Shown: positions 23,585 through 31,916 of the stretch, piece by piece
How positions within the stretch are numbered: position 1 is the first letter of the stretch
Layout: every line of letters begins with the position of its first letter
NCBI RefSeq assembly: GCF_029277445.1
Contig: NZ_CP119566.1
Coordinates: forward strand, 1,676,001 to 1,740,000
Direction: 5' to 3'
Length of the DNA: 64,000 nucleotides
DNA from: Pararhizobium qamdonense
Lineage (GTDB): Bacteria > Pseudomonadota > Alphaproteobacteria > Rhizobiales > Rhizobiaceae
The notes under the pieces: model-generated
The model's database searches: none
Told to the model about the DNA's origin: nothing
Seen by the model: only the letters and a program-made list of their open reading frames with translations
Program-made: the position numbers and the translations under genes

Positions 23585-25090
23585 ATGAGCGATAAGACGA
23601 GCGATCTGCAGCCGGTGGTGACGGCTGCTCTGACGTCGGCCCAACGGCTCGATGTCCTGCGCGCTGTTATTCCCGACATGGCCGAGCCCGATGCCGATTT
23701 TCGCGATCTGGCGGATATGGCTGCCAATTTGTTTGATGCCCCCGTCGCATTGGTGACGCTTGTCGATGCTGAAAACCAGTGGTTCAAGGCCGCGAGCGGC
23801 ATCACTGAAACGCAGGCGCCCTCCGCCGATTCCTTTTGCGTGCACACCATTGCCGGATCTCAGGACGGCGCGCTTGTCGTTGCCGATGCCACGGCCGATC
23901 CCCGGTTTGCCAACCAGCCACGCGTTGCCGGTTCGCCGTTCCTGCGGTTTTACGCGGGCGTTCCGCTGGTTATCGACAGTCAACCGGTAGGCACGATCTG
24001 CGTTTTCGACGTGCAGCCGCGTCACGATCTGCCGCCGCAACTGGTGGCCCAACTGCAACGGCTGTCACGCGTGGCTTCTTCACTTTTCGTCTTGAAGCAC
24101 GACGCTCGCCAGCGGGCCTTGAAGGAGGCGGCACTGTCGCGCGAGGAGCAGCGGCATGCACATGCGCTTGATGCTGCCAATATTGGCAGCTGGCTCTGGG
24201 ATATCCGCTCTGGCACGGTCTCCTGCAATGAGCCGATGATGCGGATGTTCGGCATGCCGTCCGCCAAAAGCGTCCATGCCCGCGATATCTTCAGCGCCAT
24301 TCATCCGGAAGACCGTGTGGCGACGCTCGCCAAACTGCGCGCCGCGATGGCCCAGGACCAGGAATATGACGGCACATTCCGCGTCGGCGCGACAGGACGC
24401 TGGCTGCTCGGCCGGGGCCGTGTCTACGAGCGGGATGCGAAGGGCAAGCCAACGGTTTTTCTCGGTATCAATATCGATGTGACGGAGCAGCAGGGCGCAA
24501 CCCAGCGCACCAGGCTTTTGCTGCGCGAACTTAATCACCGGGTGAAGAACACGCTTGCGATGCTGCAATCGCTCGCCCGTCAGACATTGCGTCAGACCAG
24601 CGACCCGCAGGAGTTCATGACCGCCTTTGCCGGAAGGCTGCAGGCGATTTCCGAGGCGCATGGGCTGCTTTCGGATCATGAATGGGGTGAAATCCGGCTG
24701 TCGGCCCTTCTGGCCAAGCAATTGGCGCCGCATGTGCGGGACTATGAAACCCAGATCGAAATTCACAAGGACGAGATCCTGCTCGGCCCGGACCAGGCCG
24801 TGGGTCTGGGGCTCGTCCTCCACGAACTGGCGACCAATGCCGCGAAATACGGGTCGCTCTCGGTCTATCGCGGCCGCGTTGTCCTGACCGCGCGCAGCGT
24901 CGATGAAGACGGCCGCCGTGTGCTGCACATGACCTGGACCGAGGTGGATGGGCCACCGGTGGAGGAGCCGTCGCGGCGCGGTTTCGGGTCGATCCTGATC
25001 GAGCGAAGCCTGGATAAGGTGATGGGCAGTTCGGTGAAGGTGGAATATCTGCCGGCAGGCCTGACTGCGATCGTCCGCCTGCCGCTCTGA
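23585..25090 (+). CDS. GAF-PAS-HWE sensor histidine kinase
   Basis: 501 residues without membrane segments, hence a cytoplasmic sensor. A GAF domain (residues 20-170, WFKAASGI and FYAGVPL), a PAS domain (190-300, NIGSWLWDIRSG) and a HisKA_2/HWE transmitter with His318 in LLLRELNHRVKNTLAML. The N-box ALV-type segment VLHELATNAAKYGSL and the full W-x-E-x-x-GPP and GFGSILIER elements are intact, unlike the kinase beside phyR. It lies 178 bases downstream of ecfG on the same strand and is the best candidate here for phosphorylating PhyR. The signal is unknown. The ATG at 23585 was preferred over an in-frame upstream start without family sequence. Confidence 0.85.
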   Translation: MSDKTSDLQPVVTAALTSAQRLDVLRAVIPDMAEPDADFRDLADMAANLFDAPVALVTLVDAENQWFKAASGITETQAPSADSFCVHTIAGSQDGALVVADATADPRFANQPRVAGSPFLRFYAGVPLVIDSQPVGTICVFDVQPRHDLPPQLVAQLQRLSRVASSLFVLKHDARQRALKEAALSREEQRHAHALDAANIGSWLWDIRSGTVSCNEPMMRMFGMPSAKSVHARDIFSAIHPEDRVATLAKLRAAMAQDQEYDGTFRVGATGRWLLGRGRVYERDAKGKPTVFLGINIDVTEQQGATQRTRLLLRELNHRVKNTLAMLQSLARQTLRQTSDPQEFMTAFAGRLQAISEAHGLLSDHEWGEIRLSALLAKQLAPHVRDYETQIEIHKDEILLGPDQAVGLGLVLHELATNAAKYGSLSVYRGRVVLTARSVDEDGRRVLHMTWTEVDGPPVEEPSRRGFGSILIERSLDKVMGSSVKVEYLPAGLTAIVRLPL

Positions 25091-25118
25091 AATCCTTTAG
25101 ATCCTGCGATCGTCCGCG

Positions 25119-25550
25119 TTAGGCGTGGTCGCTGCCACCCGGTTTGCGCAGCAGTCCCAGAACCGTGCCCACGCCGACCGCAAGGCCTGCGGCAAGAAGC
25201 GGCTTGCGGCGGAACAGCGTCATTGCCGTGGCAATGGCAAATGTTGTCTGCGCCTGCGACCGGCGCCGTTTTTCGGCTGCCAGGCGCTTATCGCGCGCAT
25301 TCAGGGCATACATGATACCGATGATGACAAGGCCGATGACGATGGAGGCGGCTGCGAGGATGATCGTGGCCTTCAGCGGCGTGTACAGCATGCTCAGATA
25401 GATGGCGCCAGCGATCAGCGCGAAGATATAGGCTGTTGCAAAGAACAGCGATGCGACGGCCCACAGGGCGCCGTTGCGCTTATAGCGCGAGACGGTACCG
25501 CCCATATCCGTCACGACAAGAGCCGACAGCATCGAGACCAGAGGACCCAT
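25119..25550 (-). CDS. Small membrane protein (phage-holin-like/DUF1469-type)
   Basis: 143 residues. Two long hydrophobic segments (about 30-55 and 60-85) are followed by a basic linker (NARDKRLAAEKRRRSQAQ) and a C-terminal hydrophobic stretch. The ATG at 25548-25550 has GGAGAAAAA upstream. The layout resembles the YqjE/holin-like proteins that travel with DUF883 proteins, as here, where the DUF883 gene is 114 bases upstream on the same strand. An EcfG promoter before the pair suggests a role in envelope stress; exact function unknown. Confidence 0.65.
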   Translation of the reverse strand: MGPLVSMLSALVVTDMGGTVSRYKRNGALWAVASLFFATAYIFALIAGAIYLSMLYTPLKATIILAAASIVIGLVIIGIMYALNARDKRLAAEKRRRSQAQTTFAIATAMTLFRRKPLLAAGLAVGVGTVLGLLRKPGGSDHA

Positions 25551-25664
25551 TTTTTTCTCCAGGAAGCGGATGACACAAAGGCCGGCTGACAACTTCGTTG
25601 CTTCGCCAGCCTTTGACAGGAATGCAGGCGAACGGTCCGACCGCCGCCTGCTGGATCGATTGGA

Positions 25665-26054
25665 TTATCGGCGCAGCAGTGCTGCAACCAGGATACCGAC
25701 AGCGGCCGCTGCACCCAGCGTCGCGATGGGATGCTGGCGCACGGTCTGGCGGACCTGCTTTTCAGTCGAGGAATAGCGGCTGCGCAGTTCGGCAATTAGC
25801 GCCTCGCCATTTTCCAGAAGGTCCTGGAGGCCCGATTCAGCCTGGTCGCGCACGTCATAGGCGCGGCTGCGAACGTCTTTGGATGCTTCCGATGCCCGGG
25901 CCCGTACATCCTTCGACGCATCGGCGCCGCGCTTCGACAGGAGCTTTGCCAGCGAGGCGATATCATCGCGGATTTCGCTGATCTGGTCCTCGATCGGGGC
26001 ATCGAGAAGGCTGCCATTGCGTTTCTTGGCGCTGGAAAAAAGACCGGTGGCCAT
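25665..26054 (-). CDS. DUF883 (ElaB/YqjD-like) membrane-anchored protein
   Basis: 129 residues: a charged, helical N-terminal and central part rich in Asp, Arg and Ala (SKDVRARASEASKDVRSRA), then RQHPIATLGAAAAVGILVAA as a single C-terminal membrane anchor, the DUF883 hallmark. E. coli YqjD and ElaB are stress-induced inner-membrane, ribosome-associated proteins. The ATG at 26052-26054 follows AGGAGC. A perfect EcfG promoter lies about 100 bases upstream, placing the gene in the general stress regulon. Confidence 0.85.
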   Translation of the reverse strand: MATGLFSSAKKRNGSLLDAPIEDQISEIRDDIASLAKLLSKRGADASKDVRARASEASKDVRSRAYDVRDQAESGLQDLLENGEALIAELRSRYSSTEKQVRQTVRQHPIATLGAAAAVGILVAALLRR

Positions 26055-26155
26055 GGGGGAAGCTCCTTCATGCGTCGGGCTGCGGCTCAAAGCCTGTTCC
26101 CGGTGTGCGGTAGTGCCGGCAGGTGACATGGTCACCGTCAGCGGTTCGCCCCAAC

Positions 26156-26180
26156 AACGCATGGAAAGCGGTTTGGTTCC
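26156..26180 (-). promoter_or_regulatory. EcfG-type promoter of the DUF883/membrane protein pair
   Basis: On the minus strand: GGAAC (26180-26176), 16 bases, CGTT (26159-26156), a perfect match to the EcfG consensus and correctly oriented towards the DUF883 gene. Confidence 0.75.
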
Positions 26181-26261
26181 ATTGGGAGAGGCTATCAGTG
26201 TCGTCCGGCCTTGGCTTGCCTTGCTGCAAACGCCGGCTGTCACTGACACCAAGAAATGCCC

Positions 26262-26291
26262 TTGACTTAGAGCGCACTCCAACTTGTATCT
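26262..26291 (+). promoter_or_regulatory. MerR-type promoter with central dyad
   Basis: TTGACT (26262-26267), an 18-base spacer and GTATCT (26286-26291). The spacer contains the imperfect dyad TTAGAG-CGC-ACTCCAA. A dyad between -35 and -10 with a lengthened spacer is the MerR-family arrangement, so the product of the following gene probably controls its own promoter. Confidence 0.6.
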
Positions 26292-26321
26292 CTTGCTGCG
26301 TCGTGACGGGAACAGGTGCTC

Positions 26322-26750
26322 ATGAAGATTGGCGAACTGGCTAAGCGTTCGGGATTGTCGGCCCACACCATCCGCTATTATGAGCGGATCGGGCTGCTTC
26401 CCTACGCGGACAGGGATCAATCGAGCCAACGGGACTACGACGCATCAATCCTCGTCTGGATCGAATTCCTCGGGCGTCTGCGCACAACCGGAATGCCGAT
26501 CCGGGAGATGCTGCGCTATGCAGCCTTGCGGGAGCGCGGCGTCAACACGGAGACGGAACGGCGCGACATGCTGGAACAGCATCGCGCGCGCGTTCGCATC
26601 CATGCAGCCGAACTTCAGGCCGCTCTTCTTGTCCTCGACACCAAGATCGCCGGTTACGCTGGCCAGGAACAGAGGATAAAGGACTATGATACAGCACCAC
26701 CAGAGCGCCGGCGAAAGCCGGCTGGAACGCGGGCGGCGCGCGCTCGCTGA
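26322..26750 (+). CDS. MerR-family transcriptional regulator
   Basis: 142 residues. The N-terminal winged helix begins MKIGELAKRSGLSAHTIRYY, the MerR signature, followed by a coiled coil (MLEQHRARVRIHAAELQAAL). It lacks conserved metal-binding cysteines, so it belongs to the non-metal AdhR/NmlR-like branch. The ATG at 26322 is preferred over a GTG two codons earlier. Its end overlaps the next gene by 65 bases in another frame, so the two are coupled. Confidence 0.85.
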   Translation: MKIGELAKRSGLSAHTIRYYERIGLLPYADRDQSSQRDYDASILVWIEFLGRLRTTGMPIREMLRYAALRERGVNTETERRDMLEQHRARVRIHAAELQAALLVLDTKIAGYAGQEQRIKDYDTAPPERRRKPAGTRAARAR

Positions 26751-27102
26751 TATTGACGGCCAAGCCGGGGAGAAGGTTGTCGCCGCGCTGGCCGATATCG
26801 CGCCGGACTTTGCAACCTATCTCATCGAGTTTCCGTTCGGCGACATCTATAGCCGCCCCGGCCTTGACCTGCGCGCCCGCGAGATCGCCACCATCGCCGC
26901 ATTAACGGCGCTGGGCAATGCAGCCCCGCAATTGAAAGTGCATATCGAGGCGGGCCTCAATGTGGGGCTGTCGCGTGATGAAATCACCGAGGTGATCATG
27001 CAGATGGCTGTCTATGCCGGATTTCCCGCCGCGCTCAACGGCCTGTTCGCCGCCAAGGCGGTGTTTGCGGGTCTGCCTCCCCGGAAAGAGGAGGGTAAGT
27101 GA
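26686..27102 (+). CDS. Carboxymuconolactone decarboxylase-family protein
   Basis: 138 residues with the CMD core (REIATIAALTALGNAAPQLK, HIEAGLNVGLSRDEITEVI). It has no cysteine at all, so it cannot act like the peroxidase AhpD, whose CxxC is essential. It starts inside the merR gene with AAGGA upstream of the ATG at 26686. MerR-CMD pairs are common in proteobacteria; the substrate is unknown. The gene converges with hmuV, 12 bases away. Confidence 0.8.
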   Translation: MIQHHQSAGESRLERGRRALADIDGQAGEKVVAALADIAPDFATYLIEFPFGDIYSRPGLDLRAREIATIAALTALGNAAPQLKVHIEAGLNVGLSRDEITEVIMQMAVYAGFPAALNGLFAAKAVFAGLPPRKEEGK

Positions 27103-27114
27103 TGCCGTCGCGCG

Positions 27115-27900
27115 TCAGGCCGCCGTATGCGGCAGGACGAAGGGGGTGTTGCCGGCCGGTGTTGCATTGACCCGCATGGCGCAGCCGAAGACGGCTTCCA
27201 TCACTTCGTCGGTCATCACCTCACGGGGATGGCCGGCGGCCTTGACGCGGCCGGCCTTCATCATGACCATCTGATCGGCGAACATCGCCGTCAGATTGAG
27301 GTCATGCATGATGGCGATGACGCCGCCGCCACGTTCGCAGAAATTGCGGGCGAGCCGCATGATGGTCAGCTGGTGGCGGATGTCGAGGCTCGATACCGGT
27401 TCGTCCAGGAGCAGGAAGGCGGGTTCGCCGTGCTGCACCGGTTCCCAGATCTGGCAGAGTGCGCGCGCAAGCTGAACCCGCTGCTGTTCGCCGCCCGATA
27501 GTTCCTGATAGAAACGGCCCGCAAATCCGGAGAGATCGACGGCTTCGAGCGCGTCGCGGGCAATCCGGTCGGTATCGGCCGCATCGGCCTTGGCTCCGAC
27601 CGAAAGGCCCATGCGGACGATTTCGCGCACGGTGAAGGGAAAGGAAATGACGGTGGATTGCGGCAGCACAGCCCGTTTCAAGGCCAGTTCCCAGGGTTTT
27701 AGCGTCGCGATGTCGTGGCCGTTGATGCGGACGCTGCCGTCATAGGACAGTTCGCCGGCTATCGCCTTGAGGCTGGTGGTCTTGCCGGAGCCGTTGGGGC
27801 CGACGATTGCGGTTAATTGTCCGGCCGCAGCCTCGATGCTGACGCCGTGCAGGACCTGCGTGCCGGACAGCCGGACAGAAAGATTGCTCGCCTTGATCAT
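27115..27900 (-). CDS. hmuV: Heme ABC transporter ATP-binding protein
   Basis: 261 residues. Walker A GPNGSGKTT (residues 34-42), signature LSGGEQQRVQLARAL, Walker B FLLLDEPVSSLD and the switch histidine IMHDLN. FecE/HmuV family, powering heme entry into the cytoplasm through HmuU. Its ATG lies three bases after the hmuU stop. Last gene of hmuPSTUV. Confidence 0.95.
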   Translation of the reverse strand: MIKASNLSVRLSGTQVLHGVSIEAAAGQLTAIVGPNGSGKTTSLKAIAGELSYDGSVRINGHDIATLKPWELALKRAVLPQSTVISFPFTVREIVRMGLSVGAKADAADTDRIARDALEAVDLSGFAGRFYQELSGGEQQRVQLARALCQIWEPVQHGEPAFLLLDEPVSSLDIRHQLTIMRLARNFCERGGGVIAIMHDLNLTAMFADQMVMMKAGRVKAAGHPREVMTDEVMEAVFGCAMRVNATPAGNTPFVLPHTAA

Positions 27901-27903
27901 GGT

Positions 27904-29028
27904 CTAAAGTCCCATATGGGAGCGCCCGCGCAGCAGGATCCACAGGAAGAACGGCGCGCCGGCAAAGGCAGTGATGATGCCGATCGGCAATTCGGCCGGC
28001 GGAACGATGGTGCGGGCGATCATATCGGCAAAGATCAGCAGGGTGCCACCAAGCAGCGCCGATGCGGGCAGAAGATACCGGTGGTCGGGGCCGATCAGCA
28101 TCCGCAGCACATGCGGAACGACGATGCCGACAAAGCCGATGCCGCCGCTGACGGCGACCGAAGCACCGGTCGAGGCGGCGACGCTGACGATGGCGATATT
28201 CTTCAGGCGCTGAACCGGGATGCCCATATGGAAGGCTGCGGCCTCTCCCAGTGTCAGTGCGTTGAGGCCGCGCGCGAGAAAAGGAACGACCGCAAGCGAA
28301 ACGAGAATGATCGGCCCTGCCGACAGGATCTTCATCCAGTTGGCGCCGGCCAGTGATCCCAGGCCCCAGAAGGTAAGGTCACGCAATTGCTTGTCGTCGG
28401 CCATGAAGATCAGCACGCCGGTGACGGCGCCCGCGAGCGCCCCGAGCGCAATACCGGCCAGAAGCATGGTGGCGACCGATGTCTGGCCGCTGCGGGTGGC
28501 GATCTTGTAGAGCAGCAAGGTGGTGACGAGGCCACCGGCAAAAGCTGCAACCGGAAGGGCATAAAAACCGAAGACGGCAAAGAGCGGGCCGAAAAACGAA
28601 CTGCCGAGCACGATGAGCAAGACAGCGCCGAGGCTCGCGCCGGAGGAGACGCCGACAAGGCCGGGATCTGCCAGCGGATTGCGGAACAGGCCCTGCATGA
28701 CAGCGCCGGAGACGGCAAGCGAGGCGCCGACCATCAGGCCGAGCACGGCGCGCGGCAGGCGGATATCCAGGATGATGATGCGGTCGCGCACGCTCAATGC
28801 CTGCTCGGCACCCTCCATGCCGACCAGCCAGCGCAGCACATTGAAAAGCGATGCATCGGCAGCTCCTGTCATGATCGAGGCCGCAAACATTGCGGCGGCG
28901 ATCACGATGAGGAGGAGGATGAGCAAGCGGGCGAGCCGCGAGCGGTCGCCCAGGTGCCATTCGGATTTCAAGCGTGCCGCAAAGGACGGCGACCGGCCAT
29001 CACCCACGGCCATTTCACTGCGAGGCAT
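27904..29028 (-). CDS. hmuU: Heme ABC transporter permease
   Basis: 374 residues, FecCD family, with about nine to ten membrane helices. Family segments: RLPRAVLGLMVGASLAVSGA, GLFRNPLADPGLVGVSSGAS and HVLRMLIGPDHR. The ATG at 29026-29028 lies inside the hmuT end, giving a 14-base overlap; an ATG six codons later is possible. It is the inner-membrane channel for heme delivered by HmuT. Confidence 0.93.
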   Translation of the reverse strand: MPRSEMAVGDGRSPSFAARLKSEWHLGDRSRLARLLILLLIVIAAAMFAASIMTGAADASLFNVLRWLVGMEGAEQALSVRDRIIILDIRLPRAVLGLMVGASLAVSGAVMQGLFRNPLADPGLVGVSSGASLGAVLLIVLGSSFFGPLFAVFGFYALPVAAFAGGLVTTLLLYKIATRSGQTSVATMLLAGIALGALAGAVTGVLIFMADDKQLRDLTFWGLGSLAGANWMKILSAGPIILVSLAVVPFLARGLNALTLGEAAAFHMGIPVQRLKNIAIVSVAASTGASVAVSGGIGFVGIVVPHVLRMLIGPDHRYLLPASALLGGTLLIFADMIARTIVPPAELPIGIITAFAGAPFFLWILLRGRSHMGL

Positions 29029-29965
29029 TCGGGTTTTTTCCGTAGATGGCGGCGTTGAGTTCGCGCACCGTGCTGGCCGTGCGCGGCCCAAAGCCGAGCA
29101 TATGCAGGCCATCCATGCGGATGATCGCCCTGTTCTTTGCCGCCGGCGTCAGGCTCAGAGCCGGATGGGCAAACAGGTCGTCGTCGCTGATGGCATGGCT
29201 GCCGCTGCGGGTCATCATCAGGACGACATCGGGCCTGGCTTCGATGATCGCTTCGTCGGTCAGCGGTTTGTAGCCGGAAAAGGTGCCGGTGGCATTGACG
29301 GCGCCGGAAAGGGTGATGATACCGCCTGCAGCGGTGCCGTCGCCGGACGCCATGATCTTGCCGCCCTGCGTGCTCAAGATGAAGAGGACGCGCTTGCGCT
29401 CGCTTTCCGGGCGCTTGGCCGCATCGGCCACGGCCGCATCGAGATCGGCCTTGACCTGATCAGCAAGCACGGCTGCCTTTTCGGGGACGCCGAGGAAATC
29501 GCCGACGGCGCGGATCTTTGAAAGAATGCCGTCGCGATCATAGGTTTCCGGAATGGTCTGGAACGGGATCTTTGCCTCTTTCAAAACCGCAAGCGTCTCG
29601 GGCGGGCCGCTGCCTTCGACGGCGATGATGGCGCTCGGATTGATGCCGATCACGCCTTCCGGCGACAATTGCCGCATATAGCCGACATCCGGCAGCTTGG
29701 TGGCGGCTTCCGGATACAGGCTGGTCGAATCGCGGCCGACAAGCCTTCCGTCTTCGCCGAGCGCATAGATGATCTCGGTGATGGCGCCGCCGACGGAAAC
29801 GAGACGGGACGTATCGGGCTTTTGCATCTCCTGCGCCACGGCTGTGCGCACGAAGGATGTGCCGCCGGGCAGGGCTGCCGGCAGCACGAAGGGGGTGGAA
29901 ACCGCGAAGATCGCGAGCGCCAGTTCCCAGGAACGGAGCCGGCGGACATCATAGGGTGCTTTCAT
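29015..29965 (-). CDS. hmuT: Periplasmic heme-binding protein
   Basis: 316 residues with a long signal peptide (hydrophobic to about residue 45, ending AVAQ-EMQ). The periplasmic-binding fold of the FepB/HmuT type: RLVSVGGAITEIIYALGEDG, VGRDSTSLYPEA and LSPEGVIGINPSAIIA. It takes heme from the TonB-dependent receptor, whose gene is not in this window, to HmuUV. It starts 21 bases after hmuS. Confidence 0.93.
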   Translation of the reverse strand: MKAPYDVRRLRSWELALAIFAVSTPFVLPAALPGGTSFVRTAVAQEMQKPDTSRLVSVGGAITEIIYALGEDGRLVGRDSTSLYPEAATKLPDVGYMRQLSPEGVIGINPSAIIAVEGSGPPETLAVLKEAKIPFQTIPETYDRDGILSKIRAVGDFLGVPEKAAVLADQVKADLDAAVADAAKRPESERKRVLFILSTQGGKIMASGDGTAAGGIITLSGAVNATGTFSGYKPLTDEAIIEARPDVVLMMTRSGSHAISDDDLFAHPALSLTPAAKNRAIIRMDGLHMLGFGPRTASTVRELNAAIYGKNPNASQ

Positions 29966-29986
29966 GACCGTTCCTTTGAGCCCGTT

Positions 29987-31045
29987 TCAGGCCGCTTCAA
30001 TGATATCGAGCCGGGCGAGGTTTTCCATGACGGAGCGCCATTCCTCGCGCTCGGCAAAGCCTTCCTTGCGCTTGCCAAAGAACTGGATGACCATGTCGCC
30101 CTTGGCGTCGAGCGCCTCGAGCGAGGTGACGTGGCCATCGGCTGTCGGCTTGCGAACGGCCCAGATCTCGGCAAGGTGATCGCTGCGCAGGTGCAGATGC
30201 AATGTTGGATCCATGATATTGAGCCAGGGACCCATGGTCTGGATATTGTCGACCGGACCGGAGTGGATCTGGATGATGCCGTGATTGCCGACAAAGCACA
30301 TGATCGGCACCTGAATGCTTGCCGATTGGCGCAGCATGTCCTCGACGGCTTGCGGCTGCAGCTTCCAGGCGTAATCCTCGCCAACCGACTGCAGCGCTTC
30401 GCGGCGGCCGACCTTCAGCTTGCGCAGCAAACCGTGGAACTGATGCGTGTCCGTCATCTTGCTCCATTCGTCGCGCAGCGCCGCCACATCGACGGGAACA
30501 ACGTCGCCATCGGCGATGCTTTCGATCTTCGGCTCGGCTGCAAATTCCTGCGACTGGTCTTCCAGCCGGAACGCCTCGACAATGCTGTTATAGGCATCGA
30601 GATTGGACGCCGGGCGCAGATGCACCTTGTGGACGGCGGTGCCCTGCTTGTCGAAGAATTGCAGGCTGCGGCGGACAGTGTCGCCATCGGTCTTGGTCAC
30701 GGCAAAGCCATGCGACCAGGCGCCGGGGAAGATGCGCAGGTCGATATTTTCACCAAGCACGATCGAGGCATGCTTGCCGGGGGTGATGTTTTCAAAAACG
30801 CCGATCTTTTCGTGAACCGCACTTTCGTTGCGGGTCAGCGCCATCACTTCGCCAAGTTCAGCGGCCCGTTCCAGAAAACGATTGGCGCTACCATCGATAC
30901 GAATGCTGGTCAGGCCGCATTCGGCGGCAACCAGGGCTGCTTCTGAAACGCCGAGCTGGGCGGCAATGTCGCGCTCGCGCATTTTCGGATTGGCGGCCCG
31001 GTAGGCGCGGATTTCGGACGGGGTCGGGGAGGATGTCTCAGTCAT
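29987..31045 (-). CDS. hmuS: Hemin-degrading/heme-chaperone protein HmuS
   Basis: 352 residues, the usual length of the HmuS/HemS/ShuS family, with two related halves (for example ERAAELGEVMALTRNESAVHEK and the second-half counterpart). The family binds cytoplasmic heme and releases iron or passes heme on. The ATG at 31045 lies 8 bases after the hmuP stop. It is the second gene of the operon behind the RirA-type box. Confidence 0.93.
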   Translation of the reverse strand: MTETSSPTPSEIRAYRAANPKMRERDIAAQLGVSEAALVAAECGLTSIRIDGSANRFLERAAELGEVMALTRNESAVHEKIGVFENITPGKHASIVLGENIDLRIFPGAWSHGFAVTKTDGDTVRRSLQFFDKQGTAVHKVHLRPASNLDAYNSIVEAFRLEDQSQEFAAEPKIESIADGDVVPVDVAALRDEWSKMTDTHQFHGLLRKLKVGRREALQSVGEDYAWKLQPQAVEDMLRQSASIQVPIMCFVGNHGIIQIHSGPVDNIQTMGPWLNIMDPTLHLHLRSDHLAEIWAVRKPTADGHVTSLEALDAKGDMVIQFFGKRKEGFAEREEWRSVMENLARLDIIEAA

Positions 31046-31053
31046 TGTCTGGC

Positions 31054-31227
31054 CTATTTGTTCAGAATAAGTTTGCCTTGGCGGGTGATCTTCATGCGGT
31101 AGATCGCCCCTTCATGCGCAATAAGGATTTCATTTCCGCCCCGGAAAAGCTCGCGGCTTTCAACGATTCGTTGTGTTTGTCCTGCCGGTAAGGCAACCTG
31201 AGCGGTATCTGGTTCGTTCGGTGTCAC
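31054..31227 (-). CDS. hmuP: Hemin uptake regulator/protein HmuP (HemP family), GTG start
   Basis: 57 residues from GTG at 31225-31227. The C-terminal HemP signature is unmistakable: IVESRELFRGGNEILIAHEG, then YRMKITRQGKLILNK and the stop at 31054-31056. The frame stays open upstream to 31311 but contains no ATG there, so GTG is the best start, with AGGAC as a weak ribosome binding site. HmuP is needed for heme-receptor expression in rhizobia. It is the first gene of hmuPSTUV. Confidence 0.85.
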   Translation of the reverse strand: MTPNEPDTAQVALPAGQTQRIVESRELFRGGNEILIAHEGAIYRMKITRQGKLILNK

Positions 31228-31306
31228 CGGCTTGCGGTCCTGGTCATGGCGGCCGAAAACAGGGGATTTTTCCCCTTCTGCGGCCGGGTCATTGCGATTA
31301 GTATCT

Positions 31307-31321
31307 TGACTTCATTACTCA
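31307..31321. promoter_or_regulatory. RirA-type iron-responsive operator
   Basis: TGA-N9-TCA (TGACTTCATTACTCA) lies between hmuP and the divergent secreted protein/tonB genes. This is the published core of the iron-responsive operator bound by RirA in rhizobia. On the plus strand it overlaps a TTGACT -35-like hexamer. Both directions should be repressed under iron sufficiency. Confidence 0.6.
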
Positions 31322-31453
31322 TCTTTCTTTATGGACGCAATACAGGATTTTACAGTCCAGTTTAATTACCAAGCTGTAATGTGCAGCAAGCGGGGGCTCC
31401 CAAGACGCCGATGCCGCCTTGCCAATGTGCCACTCCGTGGGAATGGATAGACC

Positions 31454-31891
31454 ATGATGAAATTTTCTCGCCTTTTGTCTCTGACTGTTTTGACAGCACT
31501 TTCCACGGCTGCACCGGCACTGGCGCAGGATGCCGCTGCAACCGGCACGCTGTCGATCGAGATCAACGATCTCACGCCATCCGAGAAGGGCTGCAAATTG
31601 ACATTCGTGGCGGCAAACGCGCTGCCGCAATCGCTGTCGAAGGCTTCCTTCGAATTCGTGCTGTTTGATGAGAAGGGTTTGGTCGAGCGCATGGCGGTTC
31701 TCGACTTCCGCGATCTGCCCGCCGGCAAGACGAAGGTCCGGCAGTTCGATCTGCCGGGGACGAAATGCGAGGCTGTGAAGAGCCTGTTGATCAACGACGC
31801 TCCTGTTTGCGCCGGTGAGGGCGTTGCCAAGGATGCCTGCATGAAGGCGCTGAAGACAGGTTCAAAGTCACCCGTCGAACTGAAGGGCTGA
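31454..31891 (+). CDS. Secreted protein of unknown function upstream of tonB
   Basis: 145 residues with a clear signal peptide (MMKFSRLLSLTVLTALSTAA, cleavage near ALAQ-DAA). The mature domain has three cysteines (GCKLTFVAANAL, TKCEAV, PVCAG) and a predicted beta-rich fold. It lies 25 bases before tonB on the same strand and shares the RirA-type upstream region, so it is likely iron-regulated and periplasmic. I know similar genes beside tonB in rhizobia but no function. Confidence 0.75.
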   Translation: MMKFSRLLSLTVLTALSTAAPALAQDAAATGTLSIEINDLTPSEKGCKLTFVAANALPQSLSKASFEFVLFDEKGLVERMAVLDFRDLPAGKTKVRQFDLPGTKCEAVKSLLINDAPVCAGEGVAKDACMKALKTGSKSPVELKG

Positions 31892-31916
31892 TGCGGTTTT
31901 TGCATCGGTATCTGTG

